DNA of 64,000 nucleotides, from contig CAJXXR010000011.1 of the NCBI GenBank assembly GCA_913063375.1, positions 25,125 through 89,124 on the forward strand. Reading direction: 5' to 3'. The notes under the pieces are model-generated. The model was not told where the DNA came from. It did no database searches and worked only from the letters and a program-made list of their open reading frames with translations. The translations under genes and the position numbers were made by a program. Source of the DNA: an uncultured Flavobacteriales bacterium. GTDB lineage: Bacteria > Bacteroidota > Bacteroidia > Flavobacteriales > CAJXXR01. Positions 52,681-61,417 of the stretch are shown here, piece after piece (the stretch's first letter is position 1; each line of letters starts with the position of its first letter).

Positions 52681-53487
52681 ATGCGGCAAGAAGAACGGTT
52701 CAATAATCTAAAAAAGCTTCTCCTAGAGAGAGAAGTGGAGAAAAGGGAACAGCTTGAAAAGCAGTTAGAACAAACACGCCTAAAAATCCAACAGCAAGAA
52801 GAGCGATCTAGACCGCAAATTCAAGCAATGATCGATAAAGAAATCACGCATCTCAAAGATGAGTTCCCTCAAGAATTTGGTCAAGTTATCACTGAAACTA
52901 TCAAAACAAGAATTCAGGAATCCAAAGGGGAAATGGTAAACGCATTGTACCCAATTGTAGGTCGATTGATAAAAAAATACCTACAAAAGGAATTAGAACT
53001 TCTAGCAGAAAAGGTAGATCAAAAAGTAAATGAAAGTACCTCATGGGAATTCTGGAAACAGCAAATAATCAATTTCTTTAGCGGTGTAAAAAACAGTGAC
53101 CAATTATTAAGCAGCTCACATTCTGCGAAAATTGAGGCTGCCTTTATGTTGGAGGCAGATAGTGGAATTCTATTGGCTAGTTACAACCGACAAAATCTTA
53201 TAGATAATGACATGGTAGCAGCCATGCTAATGGCTATAAAGAACTTCGTGGAAGACGCCTTTCAAAAAGAAAAAGAACAACTGGAATGGATTGAATACGA
53301 AACGTACAAAATCCACATCACAAATTTGAAAGCATTCAATATAGCATTGATGATTTCAGGCATTCCAAATCAAAACTTCAAACAACAAATTCACGATACA
53401 ATTTTACAATTTTCAGAAGAATATTATAAATCCAACTTAACAACAGAAACCAAAATAAATGAACTCCTCCAGAATTACTTTGAATAA
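52681..53487 (+). CDS. coiled-coil protein with Roadblock/longin-like domain
   Basis: 268 residues. Residues 5-50 are a Glu/Lys/Gln-rich coiled coil. Then comes ALYPIVGRLIKKYLQKELEL (89-108), a block known from the N-terminal part of many OmpA-family proteins (YPxIGRxIxxAxxEAL type). From about 150 to 255 a Roadblock/LC7- or longin-like unit follows: AKIEAAFMLEADSGILLASY, NDMVAAMLMAIKNFVEDAFQ, LEWIEYETYKIHITNLKAFN and IALMISGIPNQNFKQQIHDT. No OmpA domain and no signal peptide. Roadblock proteins act as GAP or GEF partners of Ras-like GTPases; the GTPase gene begins two bases after this stop. Confidence 0.75.
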   Translation: MRQEERFNNLKKLLLEREVEKREQLEKQLEQTRLKIQQQEERSRPQIQAMIDKEITHLKDEFPQEFGQVITETIKTRIQESKGEMVNALYPIVGRLIKKYLQKELELLAEKVDQKVNESTSWEFWKQQIINFFSGVKNSDQLLSSSHSAKIEAAFMLEADSGILLASYNRQNLIDNDMVAAMLMAIKNFVEDAFQKEKEQLEWIEYETYKIHITNLKAFNIALMISGIPNQNFKQQIHDTILQFSEEYYKSNLTTETKINELLQNYFE

Positions 53488-53489
53488 AG

Positions 53490-53975
53490 ATGAAAAGAGA
53501 GCAGAAAAAGAAAGTAGTAATAGCAGGAAATTTTGGTGTAGGTAAAACCTCACTTATCCGACAATTTGTTCACAGCATATTCTCCGATAAATACCTCACG
53601 ACCATTGGAGTCAAGATTGATAAAAAATCAATTAACCTAGATAATGATTTAGTTCATTTAATCATATGGGACATTACAGGACCAAAACACAAGGAAAAAG
53701 CCAATCCATTGCACTTGAAAGGAACGCATGGATTCATCTATGTCTGCGACCTTTCTAGGCCAAGTACCTTTGAAGATATCGATCAAAAAATAAATGAAAT
53801 ATTGAACTTCACAGGTGTAGTCCCCACTATAAGAGTAGGCAACAAATCTGACCTATTGTCCCCAATTAAATTAGAAAAAATGGCAAGACAACTTGGCCTA
53901 GACTTTACTAGCAGTGCCAAATTGAACCTTGGAGTGGAAGAACTATTTGCCGAAATGGCGAGAAAATTTGTTTAA
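53490..53975 (+). CDS. Ras/Rab-like small GTPase
   Basis: 161 residues, a single G domain. G1: GNFGVGKTS (13-21); G2 Thr38 in TTIG; G3: WDITGP (60-65); G4: NKSD (118-121); G5: SSAK (141-144). Spacing and the WD-x-x-G, NKxD and SAK motifs are Ras/Rab-like rather than Era- or MglA-like. The residue after the DxxG Gly, Gln61 in Ras, is Pro65, so intrinsic hydrolysis should be weak. No C-terminal lipidation cysteine. It starts two bases after the Roadblock-like gene and ends flush against the kinase ATG. A polar or mechanical switch controlling the kinase is my inference. Confidence 0.9.
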   Translation: MKREQKKKVVIAGNFGVGKTSLIRQFVHSIFSDKYLTTIGVKIDKKSINLDNDLVHLIIWDITGPKHKEKANPLHLKGTHGFIYVCDLSRPSTFEDIDQKINEILNFTGVVPTIRVGNKSDLLSPIKLEKMARQLGLDFTSSAKLNLGVEELFAEMARKFV

Positions 53976-55508
53976 ATGGACATTAAAAAAATCAAAGCCG
54001 AACTTTCCAAAGTCAAATCTCAGTTAGTCGTATTCAGTCAGAATGGGGAGATAAAACATAGCTGTAATACACTGATAAAATTAAAAGAAGAGCACAATCT
54101 TTACGATCAATTGGATTTTCTTTCCAATCTCTGGAATGAAGGGAAATCCGCTACCAAAAATGAGAATATTCGGATACCCTGTTTAAACATCTTAATCGAT
54201 GAAAAAACAAAATTCGTTGACCTTACGCTCCAATCAATGGACGGAGAACAGATCCTATTTATAGAAGATCAAACAGCATTTTATACAATCTATCAGCAAA
54301 TTCAACAAGATAGAAACCTGGTTAGTATTCAGGAGGAGCAATTGGAGTTGATTAGAAAAGAACAAGAATTATTCTTTTCTAAGGTTAATCATGAATTGAG
54401 AACCCCACTAAATAGTATCATAGGCCTTAGCCACTTACTTCAGGGTAAAACCATCAATCAACAAGAATCTTTAAAATATACCCAGTCTTTAATAAGTTGT
54501 TCACAGCATCTCAAAAATATAATTAATGATATTCTTGACCTATCAAAATTGGGGTCACTAACCATGGAATTAATTCCAAAAGGAAATAATATCCGAAAGT
54601 TGCTAGAAGATGTAATTAGCAGTTTTGAATATCAAATGCAGCTCAAAAACCTTAAATTTTCAATAGACTTACCAGAGGAATTCAAAACACAATACTACCT
54701 TGTGGATGAATTACGCTTTAAGCAAATTTTCATAAACCTAATCAATAACGCCATCAAATTCAGTAGCAATAGCACTATCTATCTATCCGCCTTTGCTACA
54801 AAAAATGATAAACATCTAGATTCCATTTCCTTTAGCATAGCCGATGAAGGAACAGGGATTTCGGAGGATGAATTACCCCATTTATTTACTGAATATACAC
54901 AAGCAACCAATGATGCTATATCCCCTTCTTTAGAAAGGGAACATAGAGGCACTGGATTAGGCCTTGCCATTGTAAAACAACTGATAGAATTACACAATGG
55001 AACAATCTCTGTCAAGAGTACACTTGGGATAGGAACTACTATTCTATTCAATTTACCTTTGAAAAAAATAACCTATTCCAAAACAGAAAGCCTTAAGCCT
55101 AGTCAAATAAGTTTAAAGGGATATACCGGACTCATTGTTGAAGACGACAAAATGAATAGCTTAGTATTGGAACATATATTAAAACGTGCCCATTGTGAAA
55201 CAATAAGCTGTGAATCTGCGGAAAAGGCGTTAAAAGTCTTAAAAACAAACACTCCTATCGACTTTGTGCTAACAGATTATCATCTAGAAGAAATGACGGG
55301 AGAATCCTTAAGAGCTAACTACTTTTCACTATTCCCTCACTCAAAAATAAAATGGTTCCTTATTTCTGGTACAAAATTTCAAACAGAGGACAAAGACGCA
55401 ATTCTTCAGCAATTTGAGGGCTACTTAACCAAACCAATATGCCCTAACCATTTACTTGAAACACTTTCCTATTTATATGAATGGGACAAAAAAAAATCCA
55501 CTTTCTAA
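53976..55508 (+). CDS. soluble hybrid histidine kinase with receiver domain
   Basis: 510 residues, no membrane span. N-terminus about 1-110 is PAS-like (LVVFSQNGEIKHSC, CLNILIDEKTKFVDLTLQSM, GEQILFIEDQTAFY). A coiled coil leads to HisKA with His139 in VNHELRTPLNSIIG. HATPase: N box LINNAIKFS (255-263), DEGTGIS (290-296), GTGLGLAIVKQLI (325-337). Receiver 383-500: LIVEDD (386-391), phosphoacceptor Asp434 in VLTDYHL, Thr/Ser in FLISGT, Lys486 in YLTKP. The sensor has no own transmembrane part, so the input probably comes from the GTPase/Roadblock pair. It starts directly after the GTPase stop. The last codons and stop lie in the terminator at 55491-55530. Confidence 0.9.
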   Translation: MDIKKIKAELSKVKSQLVVFSQNGEIKHSCNTLIKLKEEHNLYDQLDFLSNLWNEGKSATKNENIRIPCLNILIDEKTKFVDLTLQSMDGEQILFIEDQTAFYTIYQQIQQDRNLVSIQEEQLELIRKEQELFFSKVNHELRTPLNSIIGLSHLLQGKTINQQESLKYTQSLISCSQHLKNIINDILDLSKLGSLTMELIPKGNNIRKLLEDVISSFEYQMQLKNLKFSIDLPEEFKTQYYLVDELRFKQIFINLINNAIKFSSNSTIYLSAFATKNDKHLDSISFSIADEGTGISEDELPHLFTEYTQATNDAISPSLEREHRGTGLGLAIVKQLIELHNGTISVKSTLGIGTTILFNLPLKKITYSKTESLKPSQISLKGYTGLIVEDDKMNSLVLEHILKRAHCETISCESAEKALKVLKTNTPIDFVLTDYHLEEMTGESLRANYFSLFPHSKIKWFLISGTKFQTEDKDAILQQFEGYLTKPICPNHLLETLSYLYEWDKKKSTF

Positions 55509-55530
55509 AAATAGAAAGTGGATTTTTTTT
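55491..55530. terminator. bidirectional terminator overlapping the kinase stop codon
   Basis: AAAAAATCCACTTTCT pairs with AGAAAGTGGATTTTTT (16 bp) around a short A-rich loop. The kinase TAA (55506-55508) lies at the top of the stem; gdhA ends at 55549 on the other strand. Confidence 0.9.
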
Positions 55531-55548
55531 TAAAAGATATATAAAGGA

Positions 55549-56886
55549 TTATACTACACCTTGATCCAACATTGCATTAGCAACTTTTACGAATCCAGCG
55601 ATGTTCGCACCTTTTACGTAATCGATATAATCTCCATTTTTTCCATATTGAACACAAGCAGCGTGAATATCTTCCATGATTTGCATCAATTTAGCATCCA
55701 CCTCTTCTCTTGTCCAGTTATAACGCAAGGAGTTTTGACTCATTTCCAAACCAGAAACGGCAACACCACCAGCATTAGAAGCCTTTCCAGGAGCAAATAA
55801 TATTTTTGCAGCATGGAAAATGTGAATAGCTTCAGGAGTACTTGGCATGTTTGCACCTTCAGAAACACAGATACAACCATTGTCTACCAACTCTCTTGCA
55901 TCATCACCACTCAACTCATTTTGAGTTGCACATGGCAAGGCTACATCACTTTTTACAGACCACGGTCTAGAACCTGCGACGAATTCACATCCGTACTTAT
56001 CTGCATATTCTTTGATACGACCACGTCTTGAATTTTTCAATTCCATGATAAAAGAAAGCTTATCCTTAGTAATCCCATCAGCATCATAGATGTATCCTGA
56101 AGAATCTGACATAGTCACTACCTTTCCACCAAGCTCGATCACCTTTTCTGCAGCAAACTGTGCTACATTACCAGATCCTGATACTGCAACTATTTTTCCT
56201 TCGAAAGACTCTCCTCGTGTTTCCAACATGTGTTTTGCAAAGTATACAGTACCGTACCCTGTTGCTTCTGGACGAATCAATGATCCACCCCATGCTGAAC
56301 CTTTACCAGTAAGGATACCAGTAAATTCATTTTGAATTCGCTTATATTGTCCGAAAAGGAAACCAATCTCTCTTCCCCCAACACCTATATCCCCTGCAGG
56401 AACATCTCTGTTTGGTCCAATATGTCTGAACAACTCAGTCATAAAACTCTGACAGAATTTCATTACTTCATTATCTGACTTACCTTTTGGGTTGAAATCT
56501 GAACCACCTTTACCACCACCCATAGGTAATGTTGTCAAGCTATTCTTAAATACCTGCTCGAAAGCAAGAAACTTCAAAATACTAAGGTTTACGGAAGGAT
56601 GAAATCTCAATCCACCTTTGTATGGCCCAATAGCCGAGTTCATTTCTATACGGAATCCTCTGTTTACTTGTGTATTTCCTGCGTCATCCAACCATGGGAT
56701 ACGGAACATTATCACCCTTTCAGGCTCAACCATACGCTCAAGCAACATTTTCCCCTGATATTTTGGGTTTTCCTCTATAAATGGAATGATTGCTTCTGCA
56801 ACCTCTGTTACTGCCTGAATATATTCAGGTTCGTGTAAATTTCGAACCTTCACCATCTCGATGAAGGCTTTTATCTTAGCATGCAT
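55549..56886 (-). CDS. gdhA: NADP-specific glutamate dehydrogenase
   Basis: 445 residues, hexameric class I GDH. Interconverts 2-oxoglutarate plus ammonia and glutamate. [60 protein letters not shown] with the catalytic Lys, [20 protein letters not shown], the Rossmann [33 protein letters not shown] (NADP-type) and [20 protein letters not shown] are all present. Normal length. Expressed from its own promoter 56908-56940 and ended by the shared terminator. Supplies nitrogen assimilation, perhaps also glutamate from HutG. Confidence 0.96.
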   Translation of the reverse strand: MHAKIKAFIEMVKVRNLHEPEYIQAVTEVAEAIIPFIEENPKYQGKMLLERMVEPERVIMFRIPWLDDAGNTQVNRGFRIEMNSAIGPYKGGLRFHPSVNLSILKFLAFEQVFKNSLTTLPMGGGKGGSDFNPKGKSDNEVMKFCQSFMTELFRHIGPNRDVPAGDIGVGGREIGFLFGQYKRIQNEFTGILTGKGSAWGGSLIRPEATGYGTVYFAKHMLETRGESFEGKIVAVSGSGNVAQFAAEKVIELGGKVVTMSDSSGYIYDADGITKDKLSFIMELKNSRRGRIKEYADKYGCEFVAGSRPWSVKSDVALPCATQNELSGDDARELVDNGCICVSEGANMPSTPEAIHIFHAAKILFAPGKASNAGGVAVSGLEMSQNSLRYNWTREEVDAKLMQIMEDIHAACVQYGKNGDYIDYVKGANIAGFVKVANAMLDQGVV

Positions 56887-56907
56887 ATGAGAATAATTTT
56901 AGTCCCG

Positions 56908-56940
56908 CTAAATTACATTAAAAATTTGCAACTTGACAAA
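56908..56940 (-). promoter_or_regulatory. gdhA promoter
   Basis: On the minus strand: TTTG (56937-56940), 21-base spacer, TAATTTAG (56908-56915, one mismatch to TAnnTTTG), 22 bases before the gdhA ATG. Confidence 0.5.
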
Positions 56941-56955
56941 ATAAAAAGGTCATTT

Positions 56956-58056
56956 TCAGGTCCTTTTATAAACTTTACCAGGTAAACTTTTAACAAGCCC
57001 TTTTAACTCCAATTGTAAAAGTCCATGAACTAATTTGGATACGGGTTGTTGCACCATTAAACTTAGTACATCTATAGTGATCTGATCTTTTGTAGATAAT
57101 GCTCCTAAAATTTCTTCCTCCTCCTTCGTCAAACTGATAAAAAGTTCTGTTTGCACAGTCTCATCCTTTCTATTTTCAGTATTCCAAGACATGATATATT
57201 CAAGATCCTTTGCACTTTCTATTAAATGAGCTTGATTGGTCTTAATTAGAAAATTACAACCCATGGAACTCTTTGCTTGAATATTTCCAGGCAAAGCAAA
57301 TACATCCCTATTATAGGAATTTGCCAATCCTGCTGTAATCAGTGCACCTCCCCTTCGTCTTGCCTCAACTACTATAGTAGCATCTGCCATTCCAGCAACA
57401 ATCCTATTTCGCTTTGGAAAATTTTCACGTAAAGGTTCTATGCCAGTTTCAAACTCTGTAAGCAAGGCGCCTGCTTCACTTATCTGGTTGGCCATTTTGG
57501 TATGGACGCTGGGATAAATCCGGTCTAATCCATGTCCTAAAACACCTACCGTATCTATGCCATAATCTAAACAAGCCTTATGTGCACAAATATCTATTCC
57601 ATAAGCCAAACCACTTACAACTATTACATCGTGCCCCTTCAATTCTCTAATGAATTCTTGGCACCAGGAAATTCCATATTCAGTAGCCATACGGGTACCA
57701 ACAATACTTATCACCTTGGACTTATTATAATCTACATCTCCTTTACTATACAGCAGTATAGGTGAATCTGCACAATGCTTCAAACGAAAAGGATAATCCT
57801 CATCTTGATAAAAAAGAGCCTTAACACCATTTTGCTGCATGAATGACATTTCAAATTCAGCCGCAGAAAGCACCTTTTGATTAACAATAGCATCTGCCGT
57901 TTGCCTACCTACTCCTGGAATTTTCATCAAATTTTGACGACTTTCTTGGAATACCGCTTCTACCCCATTGCAATAAGCAATAAGCTTTTTAGCGATAACC
58001 GGTCCAACTGAGGGGATTAGGGTAAGACCTACCTTATAGATTAATTCTTGGTTCAA
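56956..58056 (-). CDS. dprA: DNA-processing protein DprA
   Basis: 366 residues, read from TTG at 58056 (MNQELIYKVGLTLIPSVG). An ATG at 58107 lies above an exact -7 element and only 14 bases from the divergent TonB gene, so it is an unlikely start. DprA loads RecA on incoming single-stranded DNA in transformation. SAM-like start (PSVGPVIAKKLIAYCNGVEA, IPGVGRQTADAIVNQ), Rossmann core VISIVGTRMATEYGISW, VVSGLAYGIDICAHKACLDY, YPSVHTKMANQISEAGALLT, FPKRNRIVAGMADATIVVEA, RRGGALITAGLANSYNRDVF and ALPGNI; C-terminal winged-helix domain from about 295 to the end. Confidence 0.92.
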   Translation of the reverse strand: MNQELIYKVGLTLIPSVGPVIAKKLIAYCNGVEAVFQESRQNLMKIPGVGRQTADAIVNQKVLSAAEFEMSFMQQNGVKALFYQDEDYPFRLKHCADSPILLYSKGDVDYNKSKVISIVGTRMATEYGISWCQEFIRELKGHDVIVVSGLAYGIDICAHKACLDYGIDTVGVLGHGLDRIYPSVHTKMANQISEAGALLTEFETGIEPLRENFPKRNRIVAGMADATIVVEARRRGGALITAGLANSYNRDVFALPGNIQAKSSMGCNFLIKTNQAHLIESAKDLEYIMSWNTENRKDETVQTELFISLTKEEEEILGALSTKDQITIDVLSLMVQQPVSKLVHGLLQLELKGLVKSLPGKVYKRT

Positions 58057-58091
58057 AGTTTTATTTAATTGGTAAAATTGAATTAATTTGT

Positions 58092-58099
58092 CAAAGATA
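58092..58099 (-). promoter_or_regulatory. -7 element of dprA, inside the divergent overlap with the TonB receptor gene
   Basis: Minus-strand TATCTTTG, exact match to TAnnTTTG, 36 bases before the TTG start at 58056. It supports the shorter dprA. The TonB receptor ATG (58122) is only 23 bases to the right, so the two promoters must overlap the opposite transcripts. Confidence 0.5.
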
Positions 58100-58121
58100 A
58101 TGCACAAAACTTACTTAGACC

Positions 58122-60536
58122 ATGTCTTTTCTCAAAACCTATTTTCTTACTTTTTTCTTACTGTTAGGATCTATACTACTGGCTCAAAACAATTTCTATG
58201 GAAAAGTATATGAATCAAATAACGATGTATTACCCGGAGCCAATGTACTTATCAGTGATTCCATTGGTATCGCAACGGATAGTTTAGGAGCCTTTTCATT
58301 CAAATTAAAACCTGGTGAATATACCGTCAAAATAAGTTTTGTCGGCTTTGAAACCATGACCGATAAAATCACAATTAGCGCAGATCAACCTTTGGAACAA
58401 AGCTATCAATTGGGAGTTGATGATCTTTTGTTAGATGTTATGGTAGTAACAGACACGAGGTATAAACAAAGAATTGAAGATGCCACCTCCTCCCTAGATG
58501 TTATTCCGGCATCTGTAATAGAAAAAAAAGTATCTGGAAATGTACAAAAGGCCATTTCTCAACTTCCAAGTGTTCATATTATAGAAGGACAGGTGAATAT
58601 TCGAGGTGGAAATGGTTGGGCCTTTGGAGTAGGTAGTAGAGTCATGATGCTTCAAGATGGAATCCCAATGATGATGGGAAGTACAGGAAGTATCCAATGG
58701 GATTTAATACCTGCAGAAGGCGTCGCTCAAATTGAAGTAATGAAAGGAGCCTCTTCCGTATTATATGGTTCATCTGCTCTAAATGGGACTATTAATATTA
58801 TCACTAAAAAACCCGGTATTAAACCGAGAACTGTTATCAATAATTATTTCGGATTTTACGATGACCCTAAACGAGATGAATTAATTTGGGACAACTCAAA
58901 ATATCCGCAATTTTTTCACAATACAAGTATTTTCCACTCTCGAAAAATCAACAATTGGGACCTATCTCTAAACTATAATTTCTTCGAAGAGCAACATTAT
59001 ATAAAGGGATTAGAAAATAAGCGAAATCGTTTATCCATTTTCACCACCAATAGGCCAAAGAATATTCCAGGTATGCAAATCGGAATTTCGACGAATCTAA
59101 TGCACAACCAAAAAGGATTTTCCTTTTTATATGATGGGAATGATAATGGATATACGCCTTTCAACGATGTACCTTACATTTTCAGAACAGATGAAATTTC
59201 CTTTAGCCCAACTTTAGAATATCAAAAACCAGGCTCAAATTTCAAGCATAATCTAAGGTCTCAATATATGCGCATAAATTATATTGATACCGTAAGTAAC
59301 TACTCCAACAATTACTTTTTAGATTATCAAATTCAAGCAAAAAAATCCGACCTCTACACCCTTACTTTGGGTAGCTCTATGAATTATGTGGAAGGAAAAT
59401 CTGAAGCGTATGCAGTGACTGCTCACAGTATCAACAACTCCCTTTATGGACAAGGTGACATTAACTTAAATGACTTTCACCTTACAGCAGGTCTTCGCTA
59501 TGAAAGGTATTACCTAAATCAGGTATCCTATGATGATTTAGTTAAGCGTGTTGGTTTAAATTATGAGGTAAACAAATCTATTTCTCTTAGGGCTTCTTAT
59601 GGTGAGGCCTTTAGATTCCCATCCATGTTTGAATTGTATTTTGATAGAGATGCTGGAGAAATAACCTTTTTGCCAAACCCAGACCTAAAGCCTGAATCTG
59701 GTAAAACTTTCGAAATTGGAGCCCTAGCAAGGGTCAAAAAAGGGAATTTCAATGTTTATTTTGATGCGGCGGCTTTCTTAATGAAATTTGACAATATGAT
59801 GGAGCTTAGTTTTGGGATGTGGGGAGACTCTACAAGACTTAATCCCCTCGGAATTGGCTTTAAAAGTATCAATGTTGGAGAAACACAAGTTGCCGGAGTT
59901 GAATTGGGTATTTATGGAAATGGAAAAATTGGTGAGGTGAAAATGGATTTCCATATGGGTTATACCTATATGAACCCTATAGCGCTAAACAAAGATGAAG
60001 TGTATGGTAGTTACACAGATAACGTGTCGAACATTGTACCAGATGACTTACCTCAATTTGTAATTGATGGACTTATCGATGAATTGAAAGATATAAGTGA
60101 AGTAAACTACCGAGGAACAAGTACCAATCCCGACATGTTGAAATATAGGTATAAACACCTGGCAAAAATGGATATTGACTTCCATTATAAAAAGTTTCAT
60201 CCCGGGATAAATGTCCGTTACAATAGTTTTATGGAAAATATTGATTTAATATTTGAAAGCTACCCATTCAATGCCGAAGTAGAAGATCTTTACTATACCA
60301 TTCACGGACTGGTTCCAGATGCCGATATTCAGATCCAAGATATGCATATCAAAAGCTCTCGTGAGAAACTAAAAGATGGCGATCTATTTGTCGACTTTAG
60401 ATTTGGCTACGACCTTAGTGAAAAGGTATATTTGCAGGTGGCTGTAGAAAATGCATTCAACAGAGAATACCAGCCAAGACCGGGTGCTCTTGGAGCACCT
60501 AGATCCTTTACTTTTCAAACCACAATCAATTTGTAA
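58122..60536 (+). CDS. TonB-dependent outer-membrane receptor
   Basis: 804 residues, signal peptide ending LLAQ. Residues about 25-110 are a carboxypeptidase-regulatory-like domain (VYESNDVLPGANVLISDSIG with one residue skipped, GEYTVKISFVGFETMTDKIT), usual in Bacteroidota TonB receptors. The plug follows (LDVIPASVIEKKVSGNVQKA, VNIRGGNGWAFGVGSRVMML, QDGIPMMMGSTGSIQWDLIP, VEVMKGASSVLYGSSALNG-like), then a 22-strand barrel ending FNREYQPRPGALGAPRSFTF. Substrate unknown; it has no SusD partner, so a metal complex, cofactor or peptide is likelier than a glycan. kdsB overlaps by one base (TAATG). Confidence 0.92.
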   Translation: MSFLKTYFLTFFLLLGSILLAQNNFYGKVYESNNDVLPGANVLISDSIGIATDSLGAFSFKLKPGEYTVKISFVGFETMTDKITISADQPLEQSYQLGVDDLLLDVMVVTDTRYKQRIEDATSSLDVIPASVIEKKVSGNVQKAISQLPSVHIIEGQVNIRGGNGWAFGVGSRVMMLQDGIPMMMGSTGSIQWDLIPAEGVAQIEVMKGASSVLYGSSALNGTINIITKKPGIKPRTVINNYFGFYDDPKRDELIWDNSKYPQFFHNTSIFHSRKINNWDLSLNYNFFEEQHYIKGLENKRNRLSIFTTNRPKNIPGMQIGISTNLMHNQKGFSFLYDGNDNGYTPFNDVPYIFRTDEISFSPTLEYQKPGSNFKHNLRSQYMRINYIDTVSNYSNNYFLDYQIQAKKSDLYTLTLGSSMNYVEGKSEAYAVTAHSINNSLYGQGDINLNDFHLTAGLRYERYYLNQVSYDDLVKRVGLNYEVNKSISLRASYGEAFRFPSMFELYFDRDAGEITFLPNPDLKPESGKTFEIGALARVKKGNFNVYFDAAAFLMKFDNMMELSFGMWGDSTRLNPLGIGFKSINVGETQVAGVELGIYGNGKIGEVKMDFHMGYTYMNPIALNKDEVYGSYTDNVSNIVPDDLPQFVIDGLIDELKDISEVNYRGTSTNPDMLKYRYKHLAKMDIDFHYKKFHPGINVRYNSFMENIDLIFESYPFNAEVEDLYYTIHGLVPDADIQIQDMHIKSSREKLKDGDLFVDFRFGYDLSEKVYLQVAVENAFNREYQPRPGALGAPRSFTFQTTINL

Positions 60537-61291
60537 TGAAGTTTTACGCAATTATTCCCGCAAGATATAGCTCCACTCGATTCCCTGGTAAACCCTTAGT
60601 GGATATACTTGGAAAAAGCATGGTTTCCAGAGTTTATCACCAAGCCATTGCTTGTGATAAAATTGAAGCAGCTTGGATAGCAACTGACGATGACCGTATC
60701 GCAAATCATTTGAAGGAGCAAAACATTCCTTATATCATGACTAGTCCAGATCATCAGAGTGGTACAGATAGATGTAGAGAGGCCGCAGAAAAGCTACCCC
60801 AAATACAAGCAGAGGATATTGTAGTTAACATTCAAGGGGATGAACCTTTTATCTCTGTTAATCAAATTAATCTAATATGCAGCTGCTTTCAAAATGAAAA
60901 TACTGCCATTGCCAGCCTAGTAAAAAAACTAGACGCCATAGACAAAGTACTAGACCCAAATACGGTAAAAGCAGTACTCAATCTAAACAAAGAAGCTCTC
61001 TACTTTTCCCGCTCGCCGATTCCATATCTTAGAGATGTACCTCAAGAAAAATGGCTTGAAAAACATGATTTCTACAAACACCTAGGAATTTATGCTTATC
61101 GAAAAAATAGCTTGATTGAAATAAGTAGTCTAGCCCAGTCAAATCTGGAAATAATGGAGTCTCTAGAACAATTAAGATGGCTTTCCAATGGATATAGCGT
61201 TCAATTGGAAATAACGGATGAGGAAGCTTTATCTATTGACCATCCTGCTGATCTGGAAGAAGCTATCAATTACTTAAAGGCCAAAAAATAG
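60536..61291 (+). CDS. kdsB: 3-deoxy-manno-octulosonate cytidylyltransferase
   Basis: 251 residues. Activates Kdo with CTP to CMP-Kdo for lipid A core. IIPARYSSTRFPGKPLVDIL is the N-terminal nucleotide-binding signature; DHQSGTDRCREAAEKLP, DIVVNIQGDEPFISVNQINL, NLNKEALYFSRSPIPYLRDV, KHLGIYAYRKN and SLEQLRWLSNGYSVQLEITD are the classic KdsB blocks. Full length. Its ATG overlaps the stop of the TonB receptor gene, an odd functional pairing. LPS-core relatives here are gmhA and hldD. Confidence 0.95.
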   Translation: MKFYAIIPARYSSTRFPGKPLVDILGKSMVSRVYHQAIACDKIEAAWIATDDDRIANHLKEQNIPYIMTSPDHQSGTDRCREAAEKLPQIQAEDIVVNIQGDEPFISVNQINLICSCFQNENTAIASLVKKLDAIDKVLDPNTVKAVLNLNKEALYFSRSPIPYLRDVPQEKWLEKHDFYKHLGIYAYRKNSLIEISSLAQSNLEIMESLEQLRWLSNGYSVQLEITDEEALSIDHPADLEEAINYLKAKK

Positions 61292-61301
61292 TACTTTACG
61301 G

Positions 61302-61358
61302 AATAGATTGAAAAAAAACTGTCTAAATTGATGCAATCTATTTGTTATAGCTTAGACA
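61302..61358 (+). repeat. two interleaved inverted repeats (possible pseudoknot) before the HU/SPOR gene
   Basis: AATAGATTG (61302-61310) is complementary to CAATCTATT (61334-61342), and TGTCTAA (61320-61326) to TTAGACA (61352-61358). The order left1-left2-right1-right2 allows an H-type pseudoknot with a 9-base A-rich loop, or two alternative hairpins. It sits 60 bases before the ATG at 61418. Confidence 0.5.
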
Positions 61359-61417
61359 TTTTTCTATTTTTACTTAACCGACGGTGCTTTTTCACATCGA
61401 CTTTACTTATCTAAAGT

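Noticed and set aside
51652..55508. Reading the GTPase operon as a phage-defence island
   Set aside because: No nuclease, toxin or mobility gene nearby; the Roadblock/GTPase/kinase set and its place after hldD fit envelope signalling better.
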